Source: Deinococcus sp. AJ005
GTDB lineage: Bacteria > Deinococcota > Deinococci > Deinococcales > Deinococcaceae
Length of the DNA: 64,000 bases
Direction of reading: 5' to 3'
Assembly: GCF_009017495.1 (NCBI RefSeq)
Contig: NZ_CP044990.1
Location: 31,001 to 95,000 of the forward strand
Part shown: positions 51,539 through 64,000 of the stretch, in pieces
Numbering within the stretch: position 1 is the first letter of the stretch
How the letters are laid out: the number at the start of each line of letters is the position of its first letter
Notes under the pieces: generated by a model
Databases searched by the model: none
The model's input: the letters and a program-made list of their open reading frames with translations, nothing else
What the model was told of the DNA's origin: nothing
Program-made: the position numbers and the translations under genes

Positions 51539-51799
51539 GTGCTGTTCGTGGTGCATCAAGGGTGTAGGGCCAGAGGCTTGGCCCGCTACAGCCTGAGATG
51601 GCAGGTCGAAAATTTACAGAGTGTCCTGAAAACATTCGGCTTCGATCTGGAGGACACAGGGTTGACCCGTGCTGAGCGTGTCTCAACACTTCCTAAGGAA
51701 GTGTCGATTGCATTTATCTGGCTCTGCGTGTCCAGAACATTTTTGGTCCGTCCTGACCTGATCAAAAAGAGCATGGGTGAGACTCACGCCTCGTTTTAA
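51539..51799 (+). pseudogene. C-terminal fragment of an IS4-type transposase
   Basis: The fragment reads YSLRWQVENLQSVLKTFGFDLEDTGLTRAERVSTL, the C-terminal Y-x2-RWxIE block with the catalytic Glu of IS4-family transposases. The N-terminal two thirds, with both Asp residues, is missing. It marks an older insertion at the right end of the island. Confidence 0.75.
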
Positions 51800-51968
51800 G
51801 GAGTGGTCAGGTGTAATTGCTCCTGAAAGATCTGTGCAGTCGATGTGCAATAGCCATCGAAAACTGTCCGTTCACGGACCGTCACGTACAGTTCTCAGAA
51901 GAGCGAGAAAGTCGTCTGGGAAGGGGGATTTTGTCCACGTGCAGTCACGCGTAGGCCGCTGGGCCACT

Positions 51969-52027
51969 CCTCCTAAGGGGCAGGTCACTGGTTCGACTCC
52001 AGTCGAGTGCACCACGTCCAGCACGCA
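51969..52027 (+). repeat. Island right attachment site (attR), 59-bp direct repeat
   Basis: It is identical to 41404-41462. The tRNA 5' half is missing here, so this copy is only the 3' tRNA fragment; it keeps what is probably the original tRNA terminator. Confidence 0.92.
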
Positions 52028-52057
52028 AAACCCCCTCTTGGCTGAGGGGGGTTTTTG
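52026..52057 (+). terminator. Probable original tRNA-Arg terminator
   Basis: CAAAACCCCCTC (52026-52037) pairs with the GAGGGGG-TTTTTG stretch, with a T-run. It directly follows attR. Confidence 0.85.
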
Positions 52058-52302
52058 CATGTCTGGCATAGGTTCAGTGTAGTAGGCCGTTCATTCAGCA
52101 ACGTTGGGGCGTCCAGCTTAGGCGGCGGCAAGGTGGAAGGTGGGGAAGAGGGCGATCACCGTCGCGTGCTGCCCGCCGTCCAGGACAGTCTCGGCTGGTT
52201 CAATGCTGCTTCTGCCAATCACCGAAGATCCGCTTGATCATGGGCTGGAAACTCAAGCCGGGCGAGAAAAAAAGAATGATCGTTCTTCCTCACCCCTATA
52301 CA
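52058..52302. other. Intergenic region right of the island
   Basis: No supported gene; small frames have no start signal. Confidence 0.4.
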
Positions 52303-52342
52303 GAAAACAGCGCCCACCCCCGCAGGAGTGAGCGCTGTTTCA
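52303..52342 (-). terminator. Terminator of the acyl-CoA dehydrogenase gene
   Basis: AAACAGCGC (52305-52313) pairs with GCGCTGTTT (52332-52340) around a GC-rich loop; the minus-strand 3' end reads TTTTC. Confidence 0.65.
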
Positions 52343-52355
52343 GAAAGCTGGGTGC

Positions 52356-54191
<1,836 letters not shown>

Positions 54192-54489
54192 GTGGACTCC
54201 TTCGTGTGTAGAACACGGCGGTGCAGGACCCATGCCCCTGCGGCACGATACCCGGCACTTTTGTTTAGACCGAGTATAAAACTTCCGGAGGCAAAAGTCA
54301 CGCGGATTTCTCCCGTCTTCCCTTCATGGACGGGGAGATGGCGGCGGAACTAGGAGGCTCGTAGGACAGCCCAAGGAGGCGACAGGAGAAATGACCTCGT
54401 GTTCATCCTTTCTTTACCTCAGGCATTCTGGCCCAGCAGGGTACATTCGCCCCCCTGGACCGCTGAATTCGAGTATCCTGCGAAGGATC

Positions 54490-55185
<696 letters not shown>

Positions 55186-55219
55186 AAAAAGACCTCATCA
55201 GAAGAAATCTGAGAGCCTG

Positions 55220-55244
55220 CCCCTCCGCAATGGAGGGGGTTTTT
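55220..55244 (+). terminator. Terminator of the crp-like gene
   Basis: CCCCTCC (55220-55226) pairs with GGAGGGG (55232-55238), followed by GTTTTT. Confidence 0.88.
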
Positions 55245-55398
55245 CGTGCCTGATCAGTTCGGAAAATAAGTCAAAGGTAAGCTCCCAGGCGCATCCCAGC
55301 CTCAGCCATTCGGCACAGGCGGAGGCGGCAGGCTCAGCTCTAGGGTAACTGGCGAGGAGAGCGCACCACGTCTCCATCTTCTGACCCTGGACCTGACC

Positions 55399-56766
55399 AT
55401 GAACATCAATGAACTTTCCAACATCCTGCACACCTTCTGGACTGAGCTTCTCAGCACGGTGCAACACACGCTGGCCACCAATGAACTGGCGCAGGGCGGC
55501 CTGCTGATCGGTCTGCTGAGCGCGGCGGCCATGTACGCCCGAACGCTGCCCACGCAACTGCTGTCGCGGCTGGACCGCCGTTTTACCGTCACGCTGGACA
55601 TTCAGGGGGACGATCCAGCCTTTCCGTGGCTGGCGGCGTGGCTGGCCGCCCAGCCGGTGGGGCGAAACCTGCGGCACCTGGGGGTGGTCACGCGTTTCAA
55701 CGAGCAGATGGGCGGCCACAATGTGGCGATTGGCACGGACCGCGACGGCGACGAGATCACCGCCCGTCTGGTTCCGCTGAGCGGCGCGGCGCTGCTGCGT
55801 TTTCACGGCCACTGGATGCTGGCTTACCCGCAGCGCACCGAGCGGCAGGGCGCAAACCAGGGGGGGCTGGGCTTCACCCACAGCCTGACCTTCCGAATGC
55901 TGTCGGGGGCGCGTCCGGTGATTACCGAGCTGCTGCGCGAGGCCTATGACTTCACGGCGGGCCGCAGCGACGGACGCGTGGAAATCTACGTGCCCGAGTA
56001 CCACGGCTGGAAGCTGGTGGAACGCCGCGCCGCCCGCCCGCTGGAGAGCCTGATCTACGCCGAGGGCCTGCTGGACAATTTGCACGCCGATCTGGGCGGC
56101 TTCTTCGGGGACCGCGAATGGTACGCGGGCATGGGCATTCCCTACCGCCGGGGCTACCTGCTGCACGGCCCTCCCGGCAACGGCAAAAGCAGTCTGGTGT
56201 CGGCGCTGGCGGGGGCGTTTGGTCTGAACGTGTGCGTGCTGAATCTGGCCACGCCGGACCTGAGCGATGACCGACTGACCGCCCTGCTGGCCGAATTGCC
56301 GCGCCGCGCCCTGCTGCTGCTGGAGGACATCGACGCCGTATTCCTGGGCCGCGAGCCGCGCACCCCCAGCGTCAAGCTGTCCTTCAACGGCCTGCTGAAC
56401 GCGCTGGACGGCGTGGCAGCAGGGGAGGGGGGCCGCGTGACCTTCATGACCACCAACGACCTGGCCGGGCTGGACGCCGCGCTGATCCGTCCGGGCCGCG
56501 CGGACCGTCACCTCCTGATCGACAACGCCACCCACGCCCAGGTGGCCGGGATGCTGCGCCGCTTCTGGCCGGAGTGGAATGAGGCAGAAATCGGCGAACT
56601 GGCTGCCCGTCTACCCGAAGGCATGCTGAGCATGGCCCGCATTCAGGAATACCTGCTGGAACGCCGCGCCGACGAGGCGGGGGTGCGCCGCGACTGGGCG
56701 GATCTGGCGGGCATGGAGGAAGTTGTCGCGCCCTGCCCGACCCGGCTGCGGTTGCTGGCGGGCTGA
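55399..56766 (+). CDS. BCS1-like AAA+ ATPase
   Basis: The protein has one N-terminal hydrophobic helix (GGLLIGLLSAAAMYA) and a BCS1-N-like domain (VEIYVPEYHGWKLVERRAARPLESLI). An AAA core follows: Walker A LHGPPGNGKSSLVSALAG, Walker B LLLLEDIDAVF, sensor FMTTND and arginine-finger region LIRPGRADRH. In eukaryotes BCS1 moves the folded Rieske protein across the inner membrane. The helix position and domain order are the same here, so a membrane-linked AAA chaperone is likely. Its client is unknown. Confidence 0.88.
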   Translation: MNINELSNILHTFWTELLSTVQHTLATNELAQGGLLIGLLSAAAMYARTLPTQLLSRLDRRFTVTLDIQGDDPAFPWLAAWLAAQPVGRNLRHLGVVTRFNEQMGGHNVAIGTDRDGDEITARLVPLSGAALLRFHGHWMLAYPQRTERQGANQGGLGFTHSLTFRMLSGARPVITELLREAYDFTAGRSDGRVEIYVPEYHGWKLVERRAARPLESLIYAEGLLDNLHADLGGFFGDREWYAGMGIPYRRGYLLHGPPGNGKSSLVSALAGAFGLNVCVLNLATPDLSDDRLTALLAELPRRALLLLEDIDAVFLGREPRTPSVKLSFNGLLNALDGVAAGEGGRVTFMTTNDLAGLDAALIRPGRADRHLLIDNATHAQVAGMLRRFWPEWNEAEIGELAARLPEGMLSMARIQEYLLERRADEAGVRRDWADLAGMEEVVAPCPTRLRLLAG

Positions 56767-56784
56767 ACCGACTTCACGCCACCC

Positions 56785-56808
56785 TCTTCCCCGCGAGGGG
56801 GGATTTTT
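56785..56808 (+). terminator. Probable terminator of the BCS1-like gene
   Basis: CCCC-GCGA-GGGG (56789-56800) is followed by GGATTTTT. The stem is short, so it may be weak. Confidence 0.55.
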
Positions 56809-56870
56809 CATGTTTATTGCTCACGGCGGGCGGCCCTTCCACACCCTGTTTGTGCCAGGATACTGGCTGA

Positions 56871-57788
56871 ATGTTCCAGGCCCTGAGTAACGTCCTGCTG
56901 CCCGTGATGATCGTCGCCGGCCTAGGGGCGCTGCTGGCCTCGCGGATAAAAATTGATCAGGTCACCATCTCGCGCATCACCATGTACCTGCTGATTCCGG
57001 CGCTGGTGCTGGACGTGATCCTGCGAACCCCGGTGAAGGCCGCCGAGGCCGGGCAACTGGGGCTGGTCTTTTTGCTGGTGATGGCCGTGTCGCTGGGGCT
57101 GGGCTGGCTGGCCGGGCTGGGCCGCCCAGACGCCGAACGCCGCAGCCTGAGCGCTTCCTCGGGCATCTGGAACAGCGGCAACATGGGGCTACCGATTGCG
57201 CTGTTCGTGTTCGGTGACAGCGGGTTTGACCGTGCGACGGTGGTTTTTCTGGTGTCTATCGTCGCCATGTACATCGTCGGCCCGGCCATCTACGGCTCGG
57301 CCTCTAAAACGGGGCAGAAATACGGCGTGGTCGATATTCTCAAGTCGGTGTTCCGGCTGCCCACCATCTGGGTGGCGTTGATTGCCGTGGTGCTACGGGT
57401 GCTGAATGTGCCACTTCCACAGGGCGTCACGCGCGGGGTGGCGCTCTTGGCACAGGCCACGCTGCCGCTGGTGTTGCTGTCACTGGGCCTGCAACTGGGC
57501 GCAGGGGGCTGGCCGCCGCTGAACCGCCGGGTGTGGCTGGCAGGTGCGGCGCGGTTGATCGGTGGTCCGCTGATCGCGCTGGGCATCGGCTTTCTGGTGG
57601 GGTTACGCGGCGAATCGCTGGCGGTGCTGGTTCTGTCGGCCAGCATGCCCACCGCCGTCAATGCCCTGCTGATCGCGCAGGAATACGGCGGAGACTCGGA
57701 AACGGTGGCCGGGGTGGTGCTGGTCACGACGCTGGGATCGGTGCTGAGCATTGCGGCGGTGGTGGCGCTGCTGCCGCTGCTGGGGTAA
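56871..57788 (+). CDS. AEC-family transporter
   Basis: The auxin-efflux-carrier family exports or imports organic anions. About ten hydrophobic helices are seen, with the crossover motifs SSGIWNSGNMGLPIALFVFG and SASMPTAVNALLIAQEYGGD. The 305-residue length is normal. GATACT (56859-56864) lies six bases before the ATG. It ends about 50 bases before coaBC, which has its own -10 box. The substrate is unknown. Confidence 0.9.
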   Translation: MFQALSNVLLPVMIVAGLGALLASRIKIDQVTISRITMYLLIPALVLDVILRTPVKAAEAGQLGLVFLLVMAVSLGLGWLAGLGRPDAERRSLSASSGIWNSGNMGLPIALFVFGDSGFDRATVVFLVSIVAMYIVGPAIYGSASKTGQKYGVVDILKSVFRLPTIWVALIAVVLRVLNVPLPQGVTRGVALLAQATLPLVLLSLGLQLGAGGWPPLNRRVWLAGAARLIGGPLIALGIGFLVGLRGESLAVLVLSASMPTAVNALLIAQEYGGDSETVAGVVLVTTLGSVLSIAAVVALLPLLG

Positions 57789-57837
57789 ACAGGAAGGCCA
57801 CTCTCCCGGAAGCTCCTCTGCCCGCTAGACTCCAGGG

Positions 57838-59088
57838 GTGATGGCAGACGCGGCGGTAGAGGGTCAAAAGACAGTCCTGGTGATCGTGGGCGGCAGCATG
57901 GCCGCCGTGAAAGCACCCTCTGTGCTGCGGCGGCTGCGTGAGGGTGGCGTAGGGGTCAGCGTGATCGCCACCCGCGCCGCGCTGGCCTTTGTCACCGAGC
58001 TGAGCCTGTCCACCGCCGCCGACGGTCCGGTGGGCACCGATGCAGCGTGGTTCTCGCCCCGCCCCGACGCCCTGCATCTCACACTGGCGAAGGCGGATGC
58101 GGCAGTGATCGTGGGAGCCTCTGCCGAATTGCTGGCCGGGGCGGCGCACGGCCACGCGAATGACCTGGCGCTGGCAACCCTCCTGAGCGTGCCGGGGCCA
58201 GTGCTGTGGGTTCCGGCCATGAACGCGGCCATGTGGCGAAATCGGGCGGTGCAGTCCAACGTGGCGCGGCTGCGCGAGTGGAGCCACCACTTTCTGGGGC
58301 CGGAGGTGGGCGCGTTCGGCACACGCGGCGAGGGCGCGGGCATCGGGCGCATGGCCGAGCCGGAGGACATTGCCGCCGCCGTGCTGAAGCTGCTAACACC
58401 CGCCGCTGTGTCTGATTCAAAAGGGCGTGATCTGGAGGGCCTGCATGTGGTGGTTTCGGCTGGCCCCACCCGCGAGTATCTGGACCCGGTGCGCTTTATC
58501 AGCAATCCCAGCAGCGGCAAGATGGGCTTCGCGGTGGCCGAGAACGCGCGGGACCGGGGCGCAAGGGTCACGCTGGTCACGGGTCCGGTGAATCTGCCCG
58601 ATCCGGCTGGCATGGCTGTGGTCAGGATCGAGTCGGCCCTGGAATTGCGCGACGCCGTGATTAGGGCCACACAGGACGCCGATATCGTGGTCATGACGGC
58701 TGCCGTGGCCGACTACCGCGCCGCCGAACTGAAGGGCGAGAAACAGGCCAAGGTGGCGGGCGACGTGAGCATTCACCTCACGCCCAATCCCGACATCCTG
58801 GCCGAACTGGGGCGCGAGAAGGGTGGGCGCGTGCTGGTGGGCTTCGCGATGGAAACGCACGCGGGCGTGGAGCGGGCCGCCGCCAAGGCCGCGCGCAAGA
58901 ACGCCGACTTCATCCTCCTGAATTACCCCACGCAGGAAGGCACAGCGTTTGGCGGCGACGACAATCAGGTCACCCTGGTCCGCGCCGACGGCTCCCATCA
59001 GGACTGGCCCCGCGCCAGCAAGCGCCAGGTGGCGCGGCAATTGCTGAACGAGGCTTTGCGGGTTCGGGGCCAGCGAACAACAGATTAA
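57838..59088 (+). CDS. coaBC: CoaBC-like bifunctional protein (PPC synthetase / PPC decarboxylase)
   Basis: CoaBC makes 4'-phosphopantetheine from 4'-phosphopantothenate. The CoaB half is convincing: [51 protein letters not shown] and VGFAMET. The N-terminal CoaC flavoprotein half keeps His in [10 protein letters not shown] and PAMNAAMW, but the usual PxTANT motif is VGASAE and the catalytic-Cys segment (ACG..G.GRM) is [12 protein letters not shown]. The whole protein has no cysteine. TAGACT (57826-57831) lies six bases before GTG 57838, so a leaderless GTG start is most likely. Confidence 0.87.
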   Translation: MMADAAVEGQKTVLVIVGGSMAAVKAPSVLRRLREGGVGVSVIATRAALAFVTELSLSTAADGPVGTDAAWFSPRPDALHLTLAKADAAVIVGASAELLAGAAHGHANDLALATLLSVPGPVLWVPAMNAAMWRNRAVQSNVARLREWSHHFLGPEVGAFGTRGEGAGIGRMAEPEDIAAAVLKLLTPAAVSDSKGRDLEGLHVVVSAGPTREYLDPVRFISNPSSGKMGFAVAENARDRGARVTLVTGPVNLPDPAGMAVVRIESALELRDAVIRATQDADIVVMTAAVADYRAAELKGEKQAKVAGDVSIHLTPNPDILAELGREKGGRVLVGFAMETHAGVERAAAKAARKNADFILLNYPTQEGTAFGGDDNQVTLVRADGSHQDWPRASKRQVARQLLNEALRVRGQRTTD

Positions 59089-59101
59089 GCACCTCCGGCA
59101 A

Positions 59102-59130
59102 TTGCATTATTCATCCGCACTGCATAGAGT
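59102..59130 (+). promoter_or_regulatory. Leaderless promoter of argR
   Basis: TTGCAT (59102-59107) and TAGAGT (59125-59130) are 17 bases apart. The GTG start follows seven bases later, where the transcription start should be. Confidence 0.75.
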
Positions 59131-59137
59131 GGCGGGC

Positions 59138-59608
59138 GTGCCAGGCAAGCTCAGCAAGGAACAGCGTCAGAAACGCATTCAGGACATCATCGCCCGCGAA
59201 AGCGTCTCCACGCAGGGTGAACTGGTGGAATTTCTGCGCCATGAGGACGTGCTGGTCACGCAGGCCACCGTCAGCCGCGATATCAATGAATTACGGCTGG
59301 TGCGCGTGCCAGTAGGCAAGGGCCGCCACCGTTACGCCCTGTCACAGTCGGGCGGCCACGGCGACGTCAAGGGCGAGCTGGGCCGGTTGTTCCAGAACTT
59401 CGTGCAGGACGTGGACCGGGGCGAGAACGTGCTGGTGGTCCGCACCGCCGAGGGCCACGCGTCCGGGGTGGCGCTGCTGCTGGACCGCCTGCGCCGCGAC
59501 GATATCGTGGGCACCATTGCTGGGGAGGACACCATTTTCGTGGTGGCCCGCACCACCGATGAGGGCGAGGCCCTGATGGAAGAACTGCACGCGTTGATGC
59601 TGGGCTAG
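59138..59608 (+). CDS. argR: Arginine repressor ArgR
   Basis: ArgR hexamers bind ARG boxes with arginine as co-repressor. The start [18 protein letters not shown] at GTG 59138 is supported by the promoter geometry; a longer frame would overlap that promoter. The winged HTH carries [16 protein letters not shown]. The C-terminal hexamer and arginine-binding domain has [32 protein letters not shown], with the G-E-D-T segment that contacts arginine. 156 residues is normal. Confidence 0.93.
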   Translation: MPGKLSKEQRQKRIQDIIARESVSTQGELVEFLRHEDVLVTQATVSRDINELRLVRVPVGKGRHRYALSQSGGHGDVKGELGRLFQNFVQDVDRGENVLVVRTAEGHASGVALLLDRLRRDDIVGTIAGEDTIFVVARTTDEGEALMEELHALMLG

Positions 59609-59641
59609 AGAAGTTCAGGGATACAACCCCGCCACAATCAC

Positions 59642-59665
59642 AATAAAAACCCCGCCTGGACGGGG
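59642..59665 (-). terminator. Terminator of the response-regulator gene
   Basis: On the minus strand CCCCG/CGGGG (59665-59661 with 59654-59650) is followed by TTTTTATT. Confidence 0.75.
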
Positions 59666-59688
59666 ATGGTCTGCGGTTCCGTGTGATC

Positions 59689-60108
59689 CTATCCCACATG
59701 GTTGACGGTGCGGCTGGACTGCCAGTAATCCAGGAACTTCTCGATCTGGGACAGAAATTCAGCAAAACTCGACGATTTGACCAGATATGAGCTGGCGTGC
59801 AGCGTGTAGGCCTCGCTGATGTCCTGCTGGGCGCTGGAGGTCGACAGGATCACCACTGGAATGCGGACCAGACGGGGGTCCCTCTTCATTTCGCGCAGCA
59901 GTTCAAAGCCGCTCATGCCGGGCATGTTGAGGTCCAGCAGAACCACATCGACCTGAAAATCCCGGTCCTGAAGGAGTGCCAGCGCTTCCCGCCCGCTTCC
60001 GGCACAGGTCAGGACGCATTCCGGGCACAGGTGCTCGAAAGCCTCCTGGGCCAGCAACTGATCCTGTGGACTGTCATCCACCACGAGGTAATTGAAAGGC
60101 AGCATCAT
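59689..60108 (-). CDS. Single-domain response regulator (Rcp1-like)
   Basis: It consists of one receiver domain only: acidic pair VVDDSPQD, phospho-acceptor VVLLDLNMPGMSGFELL, Thr/Ser switch VILSTSS and Lys in SYLVKSSS. The pattern is closest to Rcp1-like regulators paired with phytochrome or PAS kinases. No kinase is adjacent. TATCAT (60121-60116) lies seven bases upstream of ATG 60108, consistent with leaderless expression. It has no output domain, so it must signal by protein contact or phosphate transfer. Confidence 0.92.
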   Translation of the reverse strand: MMLPFNYLVVDDSPQDQLLAQEAFEHLCPECVLTCAGSGREALALLQDRDFQVDVVLLDLNMPGMSGFELLREMKRDPRLVRIPVVILSTSSAQQDISEAYTLHASSYLVKSSSFAEFLSQIEKFLDYWQSSRTVNHVG

Positions 60109-60208
60109 GCCCTCAATGATAAAGCTTTCTTAATGCTGACCACCAGTCTTCTTGGGAGAGAAGCTGAGTCTCTATGTGAGCGTTCAGAGCCAGCCCTGTA
60201 AATAGACC

Positions 60209-60373
60209 TCAGCCCGCGTGTGGTCTGGTCCGCTTGGCGGAATCTGCACGAGAGCGCCGCGGAACGGTGGAGTCGAGTCGCGCCACTGCACTGAACGGGA
60301 CCGAAGGGCGCGGGGCCAGCAGAAGCGCAATGGCCAGGACGCCGAACAGCACGATCAGGAGAAGACTCACCAT
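60209..60373 (-). CDS. Small single-pass membrane protein (54 residues)
   Basis: The frame starts MVSLLLIVLFGVLAIALLLAP and then has a basic cytosolic-type tail rich in Arg and Ser. The hydrophobic helix is followed by positive charge, a credible topology. CATACT lies seven bases upstream of the ATG, similar to other leaderless starts here. No family is recognised, and coding status is not certain. Confidence 0.45.
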   Translation of the reverse strand: MVSLLLIVLFGVLAIALLLAPRPSVPFSAVARLDSTVPRRSRADSAKRTRPHAG

Positions 60374-60475
60374 GACTGGAAGTATGGCAGCGTGACCCTG
60401 CTGGGACCATTGCGGATCGCTTCATGGGTCTCTGCATGGACGCTCATGGTGGGCTGGATACTCATGCGGACAACA

Positions 60476-60498
60476 AGGAAAAACCCCCGCTGGGGCGG
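60476..60498 (-). terminator. Terminator downstream of tRNA-Val
   Basis: On the minus strand CCCC-AGC-GGGG is followed by GTTTTT, directly after the tRNA pair. Confidence 0.75.
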
Positions 60499-60510
60499 AG
60501 GCTTTGTGGA

Positions 60511-60585
60511 TGGTAGACCCGAGCAGATTTGAACTGCTGACCCCTACAGTGTCAATGTAGTGCTCTACCCCTGAGCTACGGATCT
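60511..60585 (-). tRNA. tRNA-Val (anticodon GAC)
   Basis: It is a 75-nt cloverleaf with encoded CCA. The anticodon stem CTACA/TGTAG holds the loop TTGACAC, anticodon GAC. The D-arm GCTCAGGGGTAGAGC and T-arm GCAGTTCAAATCTGC are perfect. Confidence 0.95.
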
Positions 60586-60619
60586 GAAACGAGGTACGTC
60601 TTTAAAAACGGTGCTGCTC

Positions 60620-61198
<579 letters not shown>

Positions 61199-61342
61199 AT
61201 GAAGCGTACCTATCAACCCAACGTCCGCAAGCGCGCCAAGACCCACGGCTTCCGCGCCCGCATGAAAACCAAGGCTGGCCGCAACATCATCGCGCGCCGC
61301 CGTGCCAAGGGCCGCCAGCAGCTAACCGTCGCCGACGAGTAG
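61199..61342 (+). CDS. rpmH: 50S ribosomal protein L34
   Basis: The 47-residue protein reads [18 protein letters not shown] and continues with the L34 signature ([22 protein letters not shown]). GGAAGGAG gives a strong ribosome-binding site. It is followed by rnpA, yidD and yidC, the common bacterial order. In Thermus the rnpA frame overlaps rpmH; here the recognised RnpA core begins 70 bases after the L34 stop. Confidence 0.97.
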   Translation: MKRTYQPNVRKRAKTHGFRARMKTKAGRNIIARRRAKGRQQLTVADE

Positions 61343-61412
61343 TCGTTAAAAGCGGTTTTCTATCGCCCACGAAGAACAGTCCAGCGCCACGCAGGTACGG
61401 CCCCGCCGTCCG

Positions 61413-61871
61413 GTGGCGCTGGATTCTTTGCGTGGTGACCGCGAATTCCGCAAGGTCCGCAACCACGGTGTGGCGGTGCGAGATCCGCTGTTCACCCTGC
61501 GCCTGACCGAATATCGCCCGCGTTACGGCGAGGTCTGGCAACCACGCGCCATCATGGGCATCGTGGTGTCCAAGAAAACACTGAAGCGTGCCGTGGACCG
61601 CAACCGCGTGCGCCGCCGCGTGCGCGAGGCATTGCGGACCTTGCCAGGCGGCCTGCCGCCGTGCCGCGCAATTCTGCTGCCCAATCCAGGCGTGCTGACC
61701 GCACCGTTCACTGAATTACAGGCTGCGCTGGCCCGCGCGATTGCCAAAGCGCCCAGTCAAGCGAAGAGCCAGGGCAAGCGCGGCGGCAAAGCCGGGAACC
61801 CCCGGCAGTCTGCCCGCGTATCTGAGCGCGTGACCGCTGCCCCACCCACCCCGCCCAAGGACCGTCCGTGA
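61413..61871 (+). CDS. rnpA: Ribonuclease P protein component
   Basis: RnpA is the basic subunit that helps RNase P RNA cleave pre-tRNA 5' leaders. The family opening [16 protein letters not shown] and the RNR motif [21 protein letters not shown] are clear. After about residue 110 there is an unusual basic Ser/Lys/Pro tail ([14 protein letters not shown]...). The start is taken as GTG 61413; the frame is open further upstream but without a usual start codon. Its stop overlaps the yidD start (GTGA). Confidence 0.93.
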   Translation: MALDSLRGDREFRKVRNHGVAVRDPLFTLRLTEYRPRYGEVWQPRAIMGIVVSKKTLKRAVDRNRVRRRVREALRTLPGGLPPCRAILLPNPGVLTAPFTELQAALARAIAKAPSQAKSQGKRGGKAGNPRQSARVSERVTAAPPTPPKDRP

Positions 61872-62223
61872 GCCTCGCCTCACGCGGCCTGGTGGGGGCT
61901 GTGCGCTACTACCAGCGGGTGCTGTCGCCGCGTAAGCCGGTGCCCACCTGCCGTTTTTCGCCCACCTGCTCGGAGTACGCCGCGCAGGCCATTGAACTCC
62001 ACGGTGCCGTCAAGGGCGGTTGGCTGGCCGCGTGGCGGGTGGCGCGCTGCAATCCCCTCGTGCCGGGGGGCTACGATCCGGTGCCGGACCATTTTCCGGC
62101 GCAGCATCATTCGGAGGGGGCCAGCAATGCCCCGCCCCCAGCTTCTGTGTCACAGACTTCTCCGCCCCCGCCTGCCCCTCAGAAAAGCCCTTCCTCCACC
62201 CCTAAAAAGAGACGCGTATCCTG

Positions 62224-62224
<1 letters not shown>
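61868..62224 (+). CDS. yidD: Membrane protein insertion efficiency factor YidD
   Basis: The core is typical: [33 protein letters not shown], then [18 protein letters not shown], including the conserved Cys residues. A ~40-residue Pro/Ser/Lys tail follows, absent from most homologues. YidD assists YidC and is encoded between rnpA and yidC, overlapping both. Confidence 0.95.
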
Positions 62225-63867
<1,643 letters not shown>

Positions 63868-63887
63868 AAGCTAAAGCTGTCAAGAGG

Positions 63888-63922
63888 AAGCCGCCCTGCC
63901 GTAATGGTGGGGCGGCTTTTTT
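63888..63922 (+). terminator. Terminator of the rpmH-yidC cluster
   Basis: AAGCCGCCC (63888-63896) pairs with GGGCGGCTT (63910-63918) and runs into TTTTTT. Confidence 0.92.
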
Positions 63923-63962
63923 GATCATTAGCTCCACTGCTCCATTCGTCCTACTGCGGTCC

Positions 63963-64000
63963 TACTGCGCCAGCCGTCCCCACGCTTTCAGCGTCAGCAG
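63963..64000 (-). CDS. Possible 3' end of a gene continuing past the window
   Basis: On the minus strand the last bases read LLTLKAWGRLAQ then a TAG stop at 63965-63963, convergent with yidC. Only 12 codons are visible, so this is weak. Confidence 0.3.

Overview
The window is GC-rich bacterial chromosome and reads as Deinococcus. The signs are a HAIR/HspR-type operator on dnaK, a BCS1-like AAA ATPase, a VF530-family protein inside the dnaK cluster, the rpmH-rnpA-yidD-yidC block, and the very common pattern of a TANNNT -10 box only 6-10 bases upstream of the start codon, which implies leaderless mRNAs. The genus is an inference; I could not run any search.

Layout. 1-10 kb: 3' part of a sensor kinase; chaperone cluster dnaK-grpE-VF530-dnaJ (minus strand) with promoter and HAIR operator; SDR oxidoreductase; LysM/C39-like secreted protein; menaquinone methyltransferase; GNAT; kbl. 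10-19 kb: secreted NPCBM/beta-helix lipoprotein, fumC, S9 peptidase, M20 peptidase and small conserved hypotheticals. 19.5-29.5 kb: a carbohydrate-type operon (ROK regulator, fumarase/argininosuccinate-lyase-family lyase, large secreted PIG-L deacetylase, sugar-binding protein, two permeases, cytosolic PIG-L deacetylase, PfkB kinase), interrupted by copies of a ~134-bp structured repeat. 29.6-36.9 kb: HAD, YwbE, sucA, sthA, an AT-rich orphan, an ABM monooxygenase and tsaE. 36.9-41.2 kb: a three-gene operon of unknown function with a Roadblock/LC7-like protein, a membrane-anchored helical protein and a coiled-coil protein; the first and last share an N-terminal domain.

41.4-52.0 kb is a genomic island inserted at the 3' end of tRNA-Arg(CCT), bounded by a perfect 59-bp direct repeat. 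Its cargo is a tight three-gene cassette: a HEPN(Swt1-like)-SNF2/RapA-type helicase, a sacsin/Hsp90-like ATPase with a C-terminal zinc motif, and a DUF3883/PD-(D/E)XK-like protein. It is followed by an IS3-family element and a broken IS4-type transposase. I read the cassette as a candidate anti-phage or anti-plasmid system; no methyltransferase and no integrase are present. This is the best candidate for an undescribed system.

52-64 kb: acyl-CoA dehydrogenase, Crp/Fnr regulator, BCS1-like AAA ATPase, AEC transporter, a cysteine-free CoaBC, ArgR, a stand-alone response regulator, tRNA-Val(GAC), tRNA-Cys(GCA), and rpmH-rnpA-yidD-yidC.
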